This document shows, in pieces, positions 1-7,035 of a stretch of DNA of 19,398 nt. This DNA is from JBKEAJ01 sp047975005 (lineage in GTDB: Bacteria; Bacteroidota; Bacteroidia; Bacteroidales; Prolixibacteraceae): contig JBKECW010000013.1 in the NCBI GenBank assembly GCA_047975005.1, forward strand, positions 1 to 19,398. The letters are read 5' to 3'. Made by a program: the position numbers and the translations under genes. How positions within the stretch are numbered: position 1 is the first letter of the stretch; every line of letters begins with the position of its first letter. The notes beneath the pieces were generated by a model that saw only the letters and a list, made by a program, of their open reading frames with translations, did not search any database and was not told the origin of the DNA.

Positions 1-1
1 G

Positions 2-73
2 AACCCAACTCTAAATGTTGGCGACAACAACCCGACAGCACCAACACCGCAACCGGTACCGGATATAGATTAG
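2..73 (+). CDS. C-terminal end of a gene beginning upstream of the window (unknown product)
   Basis: Only 23 codons and a TAG stop are inside the window. The visible tail is rich in Pro, Thr, Asn and Asp and ends in the acidic residues PVPDID. A flexible Pro/Thr-rich tail of this kind is common at the end of exported Bacteroidota proteins, but it identifies no family. The frame was chosen because it gives a plausible low-complexity protein tail and its stop is followed about 28 bp later by a strong plus-strand terminator hairpin. Nothing can be said about function. Confidence 0.5.
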   Translation, partial: NPTLNVGDNNPTAPTPQPVPDID

Positions 74-99
74 TAATTGTTTACTTATTTAGAGAATAT

Positions 100-136
100 A
101 AAGAGGGTATCCCGATAAGGATACTCTCTTTTTCTT
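100..136 (+). terminator. Rho-independent terminator of the upstream gene
   Basis: The arms AGAGGGTATC (102-111) and GATACTCTCT (120-129) form a 10-bp stem with one G-U pair and an 8-nt loop. Flanking A residues extend the stem, and it runs directly into a T-rich tract (130-136). Placement just after the TAG at 71-73 fits termination of the leftward-truncated plus-strand gene. Confidence 0.8.
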
Positions 137-352
137 GGTGTGCCGAGCATGCTAATTTACTAGGAGGTGAAAGTGTTCTGTGGGTGGGCTTTCGCCCCTA
201 AACATCAAACCTCTTTTTAAGCTATAGGCTGTTTATTGATACTACAACATTACAATGCTATGATGTTGCGATATAACAGCTAAACTCTAATCCTTAAACG
301 ATTCAACGATAAAACAAATAAACAATTCTACGATTCAGCATTGCAGTGTCAA

Positions 353-382
353 TATCGGCTGCTCGCTTATCGGCTGCTCGCT
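353..382. repeat. 15-bp tandem duplication
   Basis: The unit TATCGGCTGCTCGCT occurs twice, perfectly and head to tail, followed by the first two bases of a third unit. It is non-coding and lies downstream of the MATE gene. The perfect identity suggests a recent slippage event. Confidence 0.9.
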
Positions 383-409
383 TAAAGCCTACTGCCTAGA
401 GCATTTTTC

Positions 410-428
410 AAACCCTAAACCCTAAACC
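410..428. repeat. Short CCCTAAA-type run
   Basis: Two and a half copies of the 7-mer AAACCCT lie just beyond the stop codon of the MATE gene. It resembles the plant-type telomere motif only by chance; related words (CCTTAAAC, CCTAAACC) recur in other AT-rich intergenic stretches of this window. Confidence 0.7.
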
Positions 429-438
429 GTTCAATGAT

Positions 439-1830
439 TCATTGTTTTCGAGTAAGCCCCCTATAAACACGTATATATCTCCTCATGAATAGTATAGAGG
501 CGATGGCAAGACTGATAATCAAGCCAACCCAAATGCCCATTGCTCCCATGCCAAGGGGGAAGGCAAATAGATAGCCGACAGGAGGTCCAAAGACGAAATA
601 TGCTACAAACGCTCCGCGCATTGCATAGGATACGTCTCCCATGCCTCGTAAAATACCGAGTAGTACAACCTGTAGTCCGTCGAATATCTGAAATACTCCT
701 GCGCATATAAGCATGAGCGAGGCTATTTTTATAACTTCGGCATTATCGTTATAGAGCATCGGTATGTAGTTACGGAAGGCGAGATAGGCTAGGGCGGTGA
801 TGCACATATATGCTACAACCATGTGAATAGATGCCTTTGATGCCATGTTCATGTCATGGTAGTTCTTGTCAGAATATTGATGGGCAACTCGTATTGTTGT
901 TGCCGAGCCGATTCCTGCTGCAAGCATATAGGTGAGGCTAGTGATGCCTAGTGCTATTTGGTGTGCCGCTTGTGCCTCTTCACTTATCCAGCCTGCCATG
1001 ATGGCACTGAGGTTAAATGCCGAAACTTCCAGCAGCATCTGCACTGATATTGGCAGTCCCATTTGCCTTATTTCCCTAATCAGCTTTCTTTCCGGTCTGA
1101 ACGCCATCGCCATGTGTACATAGCGTTTGTAGTGCTTGTGTATCAGCAAATATATTATGAAAGCGATAGGCATAAATATTCTGGATATTAGAGTGGCATA
1201 GCCAGCTCCGTTCAATCCTAGTCCTAAACCGTCTACGCCTAGAGTATTGAATATAAAAGGGTTTTCGACACTGGTTTTGTCAAAAATAAAGAAATAGTTT
1301 AATATAACGTTGATTACGTTGGATATCAACGTGATTATCATTGCGTATTTTGTACTGCCAACTCCCTCCATAAACTGCTTGAGTGCAGAGAAAATAATGT
1401 ATGGCACTAGTGACAGCATGAGAATGTAGAAATAGGGAGTTCCCAGCCTTAGTACTTCGTGCGATTGTCCGAAATATTCAAAAAATAAGGAGGTAATATA
1501 CATTAAGGCTACGATGATAATTGACGCTATTATGGAGACAAACACAGAATTATTAAGAATCTTAGAACTTTCCTTGAATTTATTTTGTGCCCATCGCTCG
1601 CCGACTAGTGGTGTGATGCCGAGAGTGAGTCCTAAGGCAATTACCATAAATACGAAATATACGGCATTGGCAAATGATGATGCGGCAAGTTCTGTTGTGC
1701 CTACTTGCCCTACCATCATATTGTCAACCTGCATTACCAATACTTGCCCGGCATTTGCCAGCATTATGGGGATGGCAATGCCGAGGTTACGTTTGTAAAA
1801 CGGAGTGTATTTTTTTATATTAAAACGCAT
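439..1830 (-). CDS. MATE-family multidrug/metabolite efflux transporter
   Basis: A 463-residue polytopic inner-membrane protein of the MATE (NorM-like) family, which exports cationic drugs or metabolites in exchange for Na+ or H+. The N-terminal half carries the usual early features: a first helix with IPIMLANAGQVLVMQVDNMMVG, where the VDNMMVG stretch follows helix 1, and then a GxTPLVGERWAQ segment. About twelve hydrophobic segments can be traced, arranged as two similar halves with a cytoplasmic linker near the middle (HKHYKRYVHMAMAFRPERK). Length is normal for the family (about 440-480). The start ATG is 20 bp after the miaB stop, so the two are probably one transcript, although no functional link between tRNA modification and efflux is implied. 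No Shine-Dalgarno sequence is visible. The substrate cannot be predicted. Confidence 0.93.
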   Translation of the reverse strand: MRFNIKKYTPFYKRNLGIAIPIMLANAGQVLVMQVDNMMVGQVGTTELAASSFANAVYFVFMVIALGLTLGITPLVGERWAQNKFKESSKILNNSVFVSIIASIIIVALMYITSLFFEYFGQSHEVLRLGTPYFYILMLSLVPYIIFSALKQFMEGVGSTKYAMIITLISNVINVILNYFFIFDKTSVENPFIFNTLGVDGLGLGLNGAGYATLISRIFMPIAFIIYLLIHKHYKRYVHMAMAFRPERKLIREIRQMGLPISVQMLLEVSAFNLSAIMAGWISEEAQAAHQIALGITSLTYMLAAGIGSATTIRVAHQYSDKNYHDMNMASKASIHMVVAYMCITALAYLAFRNYIPMLYNDNAEVIKIASLMLICAGVFQIFDGLQVVLLGILRGMGDVSYAMRGAFVAYFVFGPPVGYLFAFPLGMGAMGIWVGLIISLAIASILFMRRYIRVYRGLTRKQ

Positions 1831-1850
1831 GCTGTTAGTGTCTTGTGTTT

Positions 1851-3176
1851 TTATGCTAAAGTGCAGATTAGGGTGGTTTGTGTTGTGCTTTCCACTTTTA
1901 CATTCACCAAATTTCCTTTTGAAAGATTTTTTCTTGGGAAAACGGCTACTTTATTTTGACTAGTTCTGCCAAATAGCTGTTCATCTGATTTCTTTGAAGT
2001 GCCTTCTACAAGAACCTCAAAAGTTTTGCCTATTTCATTTTTGTTTCGCTCTTTAGATATCTCATTCTGCAATGCAATTATCTCTTCCAGTCTCTTGCTT
2101 TTCACTTCCTCGGGAACATCGTCCTCAAGTCGTTTGTGTGCATAGGTACCGGGACGTAGCGAATATTTAAACATAAATGCCGTGTCGAAACCCACCTCTC
2201 TCATTATTCTCAAAGTGTCGGCATGGTCTTCGTCAGTCTCTCCCGTAAATCCACACATCAGGTCGGTGGTAATACTGCATTCGGGCATGATTTCCCTGAT
2301 TTTGGCAACACGCTCTAAATACCATTCGGAAGTATATTTTCTATTCATCGTTTTTAGAACATTGTTACTTCCTGCCTGCAAAGGGAGGTGGATGTGTTTA
2401 CAGATGTTACCATGCTTTGCCATCACTGACAATAGCTTATTTGTGATATCCTTTGGGTGTGATGTTGAGTATCTGATTCTCAAAGTCTTGAACCTTTCTG
2501 CCACGTCATCCATTAAATCATAGAAACGGTAGGGTTTTCTTTCGCCTTCGGGCTGCCATTTGTAGGAATTTACATTTTGTCCGAGTAGCGTAACTTCTTT
2601 ATACCCTCTGGATTCTAAGTCTTGGATTTCATTTAGTATATCTTGTGGGTCTCTGCTTCTTTCGCGCCCTCGTGTGTAGGGGACGATGCAGTAGGTGCAA
2701 AAATTGTTGCAGCCACGCATTATTGATACAAAACCCGAAATAGAGTCCTTGTCAATCCGCTGAGGTGTGATGCTGTCATAGGTTTCTATGGTCGATAGCT
2801 CTATGTTGATAGCTTCTTGCCCGTCTATTGCTTGGTCTATGAGATAGGGGATATCTCTGTATGCGTCGGGACCTGCCACCAAATCTACTACTTTCTGCTC
2901 TATCAGCTCATGTCCAATTCGCTCTGCCATGCAGCCAATTAACCCCAAAATCATATCTTTGTTTTGCTTCTTTAGGCTCTTTAGCTCTGCCAATCGTCCC
3001 CAAACTCGCTTCTCTGCATTGTCGCGAACGGAGCAAGTGTTTACTAATATCAAGTCTGCTCCAAGCGGAGTGTCGCTAATCTTGTAGTCTCTTTCTTCTA
3101 TCATTGCTGCAACAACCTCGCTGTCGGCAACATTCATCTGACATCCATAAGTCTCTATGTAGTATTTCTTTGTCAT
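1851..3176 (-). CDS. miaB: tRNA-2-methylthio-N6-dimethylallyladenosine synthase (MiaB)
   Basis: A 441-residue radical-SAM methylthiotransferase that adds a methylthio group at C2 of i6A37 in tRNAs reading UNN codons. The N-terminal UPF0004 domain has the three cysteines for the auxiliary 4Fe-4S cluster: C12 (ETYGCQMN), C48 (VNTCSVR) and C82 (GCMAER). The radical-SAM domain carries the CxxxCxxC motif at C156, C160 and C163 (RGCNNFCTYC), followed by PYTRGRERSR. A TRAM-like RNA-binding domain closes the protein (about residues 375-441). The length and the N-terminal MxxxYYIETYGCQMN start are standard, which supports this ATG. MiaB is preferred over MtaB or RimO because of the YGCQMN start and the overall length. 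It probably heads a two-gene transcript with the MATE gene; a TACTTTTG promoter element lies about 42 bp upstream. Confidence 0.97.
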   Translation of the reverse strand: MTKKYYIETYGCQMNVADSEVVAAMIEERDYKISDTPLGADLILVNTCSVRDNAEKRVWGRLAELKSLKKQNKDMILGLIGCMAERIGHELIEQKVVDLVAGPDAYRDIPYLIDQAIDGQEAINIELSTIETYDSITPQRIDKDSISGFVSIMRGCNNFCTYCIVPYTRGRERSRDPQDILNEIQDLESRGYKEVTLLGQNVNSYKWQPEGERKPYRFYDLMDDVAERFKTLRIRYSTSHPKDITNKLLSVMAKHGNICKHIHLPLQAGSNNVLKTMNRKYTSEWYLERVAKIREIMPECSITTDLMCGFTGETDEDHADTLRIMREVGFDTAFMFKYSLRPGTYAHKRLEDDVPEEVKSKRLEEIIALQNEISKERNKNEIGKTFEVLVEGTSKKSDEQLFGRTSQNKVAVFPRKNLSKGNLVNVKVESTTQTTLICTLA

Positions 3177-3217
3177 TATCAGTCAATTTTACCCATGACG
3201 GGTGAGATTTGAACCGA

Positions 3218-3225
3218 CAAAAGTA
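3218..3225 (-). promoter_or_regulatory. Candidate -7 promoter element of miaB
   Basis: TACTTTTG on the minus strand matches the Bacteroidota -7 consensus TAnnTTTG exactly. A T-run lies where the TTTG -33 box would be expected, so the upstream box is weak. It would give a 5' untranslated leader of roughly 35 nt before the miaB ATG. The same octamer precedes the cysteate synthase gene. Confidence 0.55.
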
Positions 3226-3241
3226 CAAAATCTCCAATGAT

Positions 3242-3296
3242 AAAAAAAAGGCAACTCGTGCGGTTAAAACAGAGCGAACCTCTTTTTTTTAGAGGT
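3242..3296 (-). terminator. Possible weak terminator after the cysteate synthase gene
   Basis: Reading the minus strand, the gene stop is followed by a 6-bp hairpin (ACCTCT/AGAGGT, arms at 3278-3283 and 3291-3296, loop of seven A) and, about 30 nt further on, an uninterrupted run of eight T (3249-3242). The hairpin and the T-run are not adjacent, so this is a poor match to a classical rho-independent terminator. Confidence 0.3.
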
Positions 3297-3316
3297 AAGC
3301 CATTTTATGCTGATTT

Positions 3317-4615
3317 TTATTGCATAAATAATGCTTTTGTCTTACTCAACACCTCGTCTTCATTTGGGTTTATGTCGAAAACAATATTAGGCTTGAGATA
3401 GTGTAGTTTATTGTTCTTTGCCATCAGTTTTTCGCCACCGCCTGTGATATTCAGCATAATAAGACTGTCGGGGTGTACAGTATTGTCTTTAACAGCTTGC
3501 TGCAACGATGCTACAGCTACAGCAGATGCAGGATGAATATCAATATTCTCGCACTCATTAAATATTTCCGATGCTGCTTGCAACTCGTTGTTGTGTATGC
3601 TGTATACGTCGCCATTACTGTCTTTCAATGCATCGTACAAACCGCCACTAATGGAGTATGGAGGTTTTCTGTTGGATAGTACCTTGGCGATGATTTCCTC
3701 AACCTCTAAACGAGCCTCAACGTCGTTCATTGGCAATAGCTCTCTGCTGTCTTTTTTCCATGCCATATACATTGGCAGGAAAGGCGCATTTTGCGATACC
3801 ATCAATCGCATTTTGTTAGATCCATATCTGCCGTCTTCAATAAAACGCATATTGGCTTCCCATGCGGCAATAGCTCCTGTGCCGCTACCTACCGCTTGAA
3901 AGTAATACTCGGGTATTTTGCCGATTGTTGTTACGGCAGATAGTACGGTGGTAGACATACCGTCTCTACGAGCAACATTCTTTGCGCCACCTTCGGCAAG
4001 AAACTCTGCGTCCTTTACCACGATGTTGGATAGGTGTATTGCATCGAAATAGTCGCCACCACTCTTTGCTGCTATAAGTTTTACGCAGTCATTTATCGGG
4101 GTGTTAAACCATAGTGCATTGAGGTTGTCTTCGGGAACACAAAGCAAAAGTGGTATGTTGTTGTCGGAACACACTCTTGCAAACGCTCTTGCTGTATTGC
4201 CTGCTGAGGCTACCACCAATATCCTGCTTTCGTCGTCTTTCATCCTTGCACATACGGTATATGCTTCGGTTTCCTTGAACGAACACGTGCTCATGTTGGC
4301 ACCGATGGCAGGATTGTAGCCGCTGAATGTAATCCATAAATTATTTAAACCTAATTTTTTGCCCAGTCCTTTGCTCTTATATGTTATCGGTGCTGACGAG
4401 CCTTCGAGGGTTCTTATTATCGGCAACCAGTCGGCAAATTTGTAAATGCTACAGTCTTTGCTGTCTATGTCGAGTTGCTTTTTGTCGTATATTGCTCTTA
4501 TTAGGCTTGGTGCGTCTTCGTTTGGTGCATCAAGTGCCCAATAGCTGTCATTAAACTCTTTGTTTGTCAGTACTGATTGCAGCTTGTATTTTGTAGGTTC
4601 AATATTTAAACTCAT
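3317..4615 (-). CDS. Cysteate synthase (PLP-dependent, threonine-synthase fold)
   Basis: A 432-residue fold-type II PLP enzyme predicted to make L-cysteate from O-phospho-L-serine and sulfite. It resembles threonine synthase overall, but the signatures are those of the cysteate synthase family characterised in Methanosarcina: GANMSTCSFKETEA around the Schiff-base lysine (K114), VVASAGNTARAFA (134-146) for cofactor/phosphate contact, EGGAKNVARRDGM, YYFQAVGSGTGAIAAWE, SNRKPPYSISGGLYD and LNITGGGEK near the C-terminus. Bona fide threonine synthases have an NPTGSFKDRG-type lysine motif instead. In Bacteroidota, cysteate is the likely precursor of capnine-type sulfonolipids, where it is condensed with a fatty acyl donor; that step is not encoded in this window. 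The gene stands alone between intergenic regions with its own promoter-like TACTTTTG. The start ATG is the only sensible one. The alternative, an atypical threonine synthase, is much less likely. Confidence 0.88.
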   Translation of the reverse strand: MSLNIEPTKYKLQSVLTNKEFNDSYWALDAPNEDAPSLIRAIYDKKQLDIDSKDCSIYKFADWLPIIRTLEGSSAPITYKSKGLGKKLGLNNLWITFSGYNPAIGANMSTCSFKETEAYTVCARMKDDESRILVVASAGNTARAFARVCSDNNIPLLLCVPEDNLNALWFNTPINDCVKLIAAKSGGDYFDAIHLSNIVVKDAEFLAEGGAKNVARRDGMSTTVLSAVTTIGKIPEYYFQAVGSGTGAIAAWEANMRFIEDGRYGSNKMRLMVSQNAPFLPMYMAWKKDSRELLPMNDVEARLEVEEIIAKVLSNRKPPYSISGGLYDALKDSNGDVYSIHNNELQAASEIFNECENIDIHPASAVAVASLQQAVKDNTVHPDSLIMLNITGGGEKLMAKNNKLHYLKPNIVFDINPNEDEVLSKTKALFMQ

Positions 4616-4640
4616 CGGTAATATCTAATTTATGATTGTG

Positions 4641-4648
4641 CAAAAGTA
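4641..4648 (-). promoter_or_regulatory. Candidate -7 promoter element of the cysteate synthase gene
   Basis: TACTTTTG on the minus strand fits TAnnTTTG exactly and is about 25 bp from the start codon, predicting a leader of about 20 nt. No good TTTG box is visible about 19 bp further upstream; that area now consists of the ATPase relic, so the promoter may have been reshaped by the deletion. Confidence 0.5.
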
Positions 4649-4679
4649 AGATTTTTTTCGTGCTTGTGAAGTTATTTAT

Positions 4680-4890
4680 GTTCAGAAATGAAATATAATC
4701 CTGAAGATAAGTACCCATGTAGTACGGCAGGTTCATCAGCTTATACGCTTTGCCCGCAGGCGTTGTGTGGTCGTCTATGCTAAACTAAGGTTGTTTTGCC
4801 CACCTGTCTAGCTCCTTGTAATATCAGAGGCTTACGATTATTGGAAAGTCTCCACTTCTCAAGATATTCTATTCTCTTGCGATAATGCAT
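4680..4890 (-). pseudogene. Relic of an AAA_14/DUF4143-type ATPase gene (internally deleted)
   Basis: On the minus strand an ATG at 4888-4890 opens 36 codons whose product begins MHYRKRIEYLEKWR and contains RKPLILQGARQVGKTTLV, a textbook N-terminus and Walker A loop (GARQVGKT) of the AAA_14 (plus DUF4143) ATP-binding family of Bacteroidota and other bacteria. A TAG at 4780-4782 ends it directly after the P-loop. The neighbouring frame then reads TPAGKAYKLMNLPYYMGTYL and continues to about 4680, which looks like the C-terminal end of such a protein. Intact members are roughly 370-400 residues, so about 1 kb appears to have been deleted with a shift of frame. The N-terminal assignment is firm; assigning the tail to the same gene is inference. 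Confidence 0.75.
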
Positions 4891-4921
4891 ATTTGTCTGT
4901 TTTTGTGGTGAAAAAAATATA

Positions 4922-4966
4922 TTTTGTAACAAAACCTAAGCATTTTTCTTAATTTTTTGTAACAAA
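4922..4966. repeat. Two copies of a near-palindrome TTTTGTAACAAA
   Basis: TTTTGTAACAAAA at 4922-4934 and TTTTGTAACAAA at 4955-4966 are direct copies 33 bp apart, about three helical turns. Each is an inverted repeat (TTTTGT/ACAAAA) with an off-centre base. They lie just upstream of the ATPase relic in the divergent intergenic region. They could be paired protein-binding sites or only AT-rich chance similarity. Confidence 0.45.
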
Positions 4967-4982
4967 GTTAGGGCATTTGCCT

Positions 4983-5047
4983 TGCAGTGCTGATTTTAAG
5001 GTTTAGGCGTTTAATCGTATATTTGTGATGATAATTGTTTAGCTGTT
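4983..5047 (+). repeat. Diverged intergenic element (second copy at 275-345, minus)
   Basis: This stretch begins TGCAGTGCTGA and ends GTTTAGCTGTT, 65 bp in all. The minus strand of 275-345 begins TGCAATGCTGA and ends GTTTAGCTGTT, 71 bp in all, and the interiors share words such as TTTAAGG, ATCGT and ATTTGT in a different arrangement. The matching ends and near-equal length suggest two decayed copies of one intergenic repeat family. One sits downstream of the MATE gene and the other in the promoter region of the 5107 gene. Confidence 0.4.
5018..5025 (+). promoter_or_regulatory. Candidate -7 promoter element of the 5107-6928 gene pair
   Basis: TATATTTG matches TAnnTTTG exactly. A TTTT sequence at 4995-4998, 19 bp upstream, could serve as a degenerate -33 box. 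It would leave a leader of about 75 nt before the ATG at 5107. It lies inside the diverged intergenic repeat, so the repeat may supply the promoter. Confidence 0.45.
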
Positions 5048-5106
5048 GAAGGTTTAGAGTCTAATAGCCAATGTCTGAATATTAAAAATACCGATAATAC
5101 AAACAA

Positions 5107-6294
5107 ATGAATAATGTTTTTCTGTTTGATCCCACATGTGAGATGGCGATAGCTAATTCATCGCCCTATTATCATCCACCTCAGAATATTGTACATTTTA
5201 GCGAACAGCTTTCGTGGCTACCAATACTACTTGCTGACGAGGCTGATTACATTATCTCAAAAAATGAATATAACGATAGACTGTCAAGTATTATTGAGAA
5301 GCTGGGGCGTAAGCTGCAGGAAATAGTGGATAGTGGGATTGATTATAGCTTTAATCGTTTTGTCCCTTGGGGCTGGAGTCCTATGATACACCACAGGTAC
5401 AAGAATATTAAGAAGATGTGTGGCGACAGTTTTCACAGAATGCCTAACTCTGAATGGAGTTCGACAGTGCAGAAATACTACGAAAGGGCATTTGCTTTAG
5501 ATGTTTGCAAGGGTTTGATAGATTGTAAACTGTCGAGCATTCAGTTGTTGCCTAAGACTGATTTGCCACAAGTGGTACAAAATATGGCAGAGCTTGAGAA
5601 AGTGCTGATGGACAAGCGCAAGATAATGGCAAAACTGCCTTTGAGCTCGTCGGGGCGTGGTGTTCTGAAAGTCGATGTTAATAATTTTACGGAGAATGAG
5701 CGAGGACGTGTGCGGAGAATGATAGAAATGCAGACGTATGTAACAGTGGAAAAGTATCTTGATATAAGCACCGAATTTGGAATGTTGTTTTCCTATTTTT
5801 CAGACGAGGGACTGAGGTTTCATGGTTTTTCTTTTACCCAAACACAAAATGGAAGGTATAATGGAAACTTAGTGAACCAAATTCCTAAAAACATCAGCCA
5901 AGAGCTATTGGATGAAATTCGGCAGAAGCTAGTCCCTAATATTGGCAAAGTCCTTGACGAGAGTGGACTTTTTAACAACTATAATGGTTATTTTGGTGTA
6001 GATGCCTGTGTTTACAAGGAACAGGGCGAGTTGAAACTAAATCCCTGCATGGAGATAAACCTAAGAATGACAATGGGACACATTGCTTTGGCAGCAGCCG
6101 ATTTACTTGTAAGAGAGAGTAGGGCGGAGTTCAAAATTTACAGTGGAGAAAATTTTGAGTACTTTTGTAGGCAAATGCGAAACACAAAGCCCTTGCTAAT
6201 GATAGATGAAAAGATTGTGTCGGGTTTTGTTTCCTTGTCTCCAGAGAGTGAGAATGCAAGGACAGGAGCATATTTACAGGTGTACAATGGCTAA
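5107..6294 (+). CDS. Uncharacterised ATP-grasp-like protein
   Basis: A 395-residue protein with no signal peptide or membrane segment, so probably cytoplasmic. I do not recognise a named function. The second half has the layout of an ATP-grasp ligase: AKLPLSSSGRGVLKV (175-189), with a lysine and a Ser/Gly-rich loop like the nucleotide-binding loop; TYVTVEKYLD (210-219), with an acidic residue where ATP-grasp enzymes bind adenine; NGYFGVDACV (293-302); and LNPCMEINLRMTMGHIA (311-327), resembling the metal-binding ExN motif near the end of the domain. The N-terminal 160 residues include PWGWSPMIHHRYK and would be the substrate part. ATP-grasp enzymes join a carboxylate to an amine or thiol; the substrate here is unknown. 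It is followed after 10 bp by a DUF445 gene, so the two are probably one operon. The fold call is from motifs only. Confidence 0.72.
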   Translation: MNNVFLFDPTCEMAIANSSPYYHPPQNIVHFSEQLSWLPILLADEADYIISKNEYNDRLSSIIEKLGRKLQEIVDSGIDYSFNRFVPWGWSPMIHHRYKNIKKMCGDSFHRMPNSEWSSTVQKYYERAFALDVCKGLIDCKLSSIQLLPKTDLPQVVQNMAELEKVLMDKRKIMAKLPLSSSGRGVLKVDVNNFTENERGRVRRMIEMQTYVTVEKYLDISTEFGMLFSYFSDEGLRFHGFSFTQTQNGRYNGNLVNQIPKNISQELLDEIRQKLVPNIGKVLDESGLFNNYNGYFGVDACVYKEQGELKLNPCMEINLRMTMGHIALAAADLLVRESRAEFKIYSGENFEYFCRQMRNTKPLLMIDEKIVSGFVSLSPESENARTGAYLQVYNG

Positions 6295-6304
6295 GATTTA
6301 ATAT

Positions 6305-6928
6305 ATGATTATAGAAATGATGGCGTTTAATTGGATGTTCGTAGTTATTCCCGTAGTGGGCGCACTAATTGGGTATATAACTAACTATATAGCTGTGAAG
6401 ATGTTGTTTCATCCTCGTAAGCCAATTAACATATTAGGACTGAAAATTCAGGGTATATTTGTAAAACGTCAACAAGCAATAGCCCAGAGTATTGCACGTA
6501 TGGTTGACAAGGAGTTGTTCTCGGCACAAGATGTGAAAGATATGATTGTTGATGCCGAAAATTTGGACTCTTTCAATGTCTTGTTGTCCGAGCATATTGA
6601 TAATTTCGTGGACGACAAACTACCTGCGTCTTTTCCTATGTTATCATTGTTTCTGACTGGAGGTACAAAGACGAAAATAAAAGGAATTTTTAAAGAAGAA
6701 ATAAAGAATATGCTTCCCGATGTGGGCGAGAGATTAGCTGACCAATTGGGAGCAAAAATAGATGTAGAAAGATTGGTGCAAGAAAGGGTTGAGAATTTCT
6801 CGGTAGACAAATTGGAAGATATGCTGTGGTCAGTGCTAAGCAATGAATTCCGCTTTATCGAGGTGATAGGTGCAGTATTGGGATTTGTCATAGGAATAGT
6901 GCAAGTAATAATACTTGTTTTTGTGTGA
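6305..6928 (+). CDS. DUF445 family membrane protein
   Basis: A 207-residue protein with a hydrophobic N-terminal helix running into GALIGYITNYIAVKMLFHP (about 20-38), the hallmark of the DUF445 (YheB-like) family, and a second hydrophobic helix at the very C-terminus (about 186-207). Between them is a soluble, charged, probably helical segment, including LTGGTKTKIKGIFKEEI. The two helices would anchor the ends in the inner membrane. The biochemical role of the family is unknown. The ATG at 6305 was kept; M5 or M6 would also be workable starts and would not remove the motif. The 10-bp gap to the ATP-grasp-like gene suggests co-expression. No clear terminator follows. Confidence 0.85.
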   Translation: MIIEMMAFNWMFVVIPVVGALIGYITNYIAVKMLFHPRKPINILGLKIQGIFVKRQQAIAQSIARMVDKELFSAQDVKDMIVDAENLDSFNVLLSEHIDNFVDDKLPASFPMLSLFLTGGTKTKIKGIFKEEIKNMLPDVGERLADQLGAKIDVERLVQERVENFSVDKLEDMLWSVLSNEFRFIEVIGAVLGFVIGIVQVIILVFV

Positions 6929-7035
6929 CGGCATAATCTAGAAGAGTCATAATTTTAAACCTTTTTTTGTATTTGGAGTCTTAAATAACAGAAACCGTTG
7001 CTTAGCTTCGGCTATCCAACATAAAACATTAAACC

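Larger units (their letters stand above)
137..438. other. Intergenic region with no convincing gene
   Basis: About 300 bp between a plus-strand terminator and the 3' end of the minus-strand MATE gene. I see no supportable coding region. It holds a small GC hairpin (GGGC TTTC GCCC, 186-197), one copy of a diverged intergenic element (275-345, related to 4983-5047), a 15-bp tandem duplication (353-382) and a short telomere-like CCCTAAA run (410-428). No clear terminator for the MATE gene was found. Confidence 0.6.

Noticed and set aside
161..226. Shine-Dalgarno-like AGGAGGT followed by a 15-codon GTG frame
   Set aside because: The product is 15 residues with no known relative, and genes in this window do not use Shine-Dalgarno sequences; probably coincidence.
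410..428. Telomere-like CCCTAAA repeats
   Set aside because: Only 2.5 copies in a bacterial intergenic region; no link to telomeres or a replicon end is supportable.
3179..3196. Five-codon leader ORF (MGKID) just before miaB on the minus strand
   Set aside because: Too short to distinguish from chance, with no attenuator structure or regulatory codons; a 4-bp hairpin (ACCC/GGGT) overlaps it but is weak.
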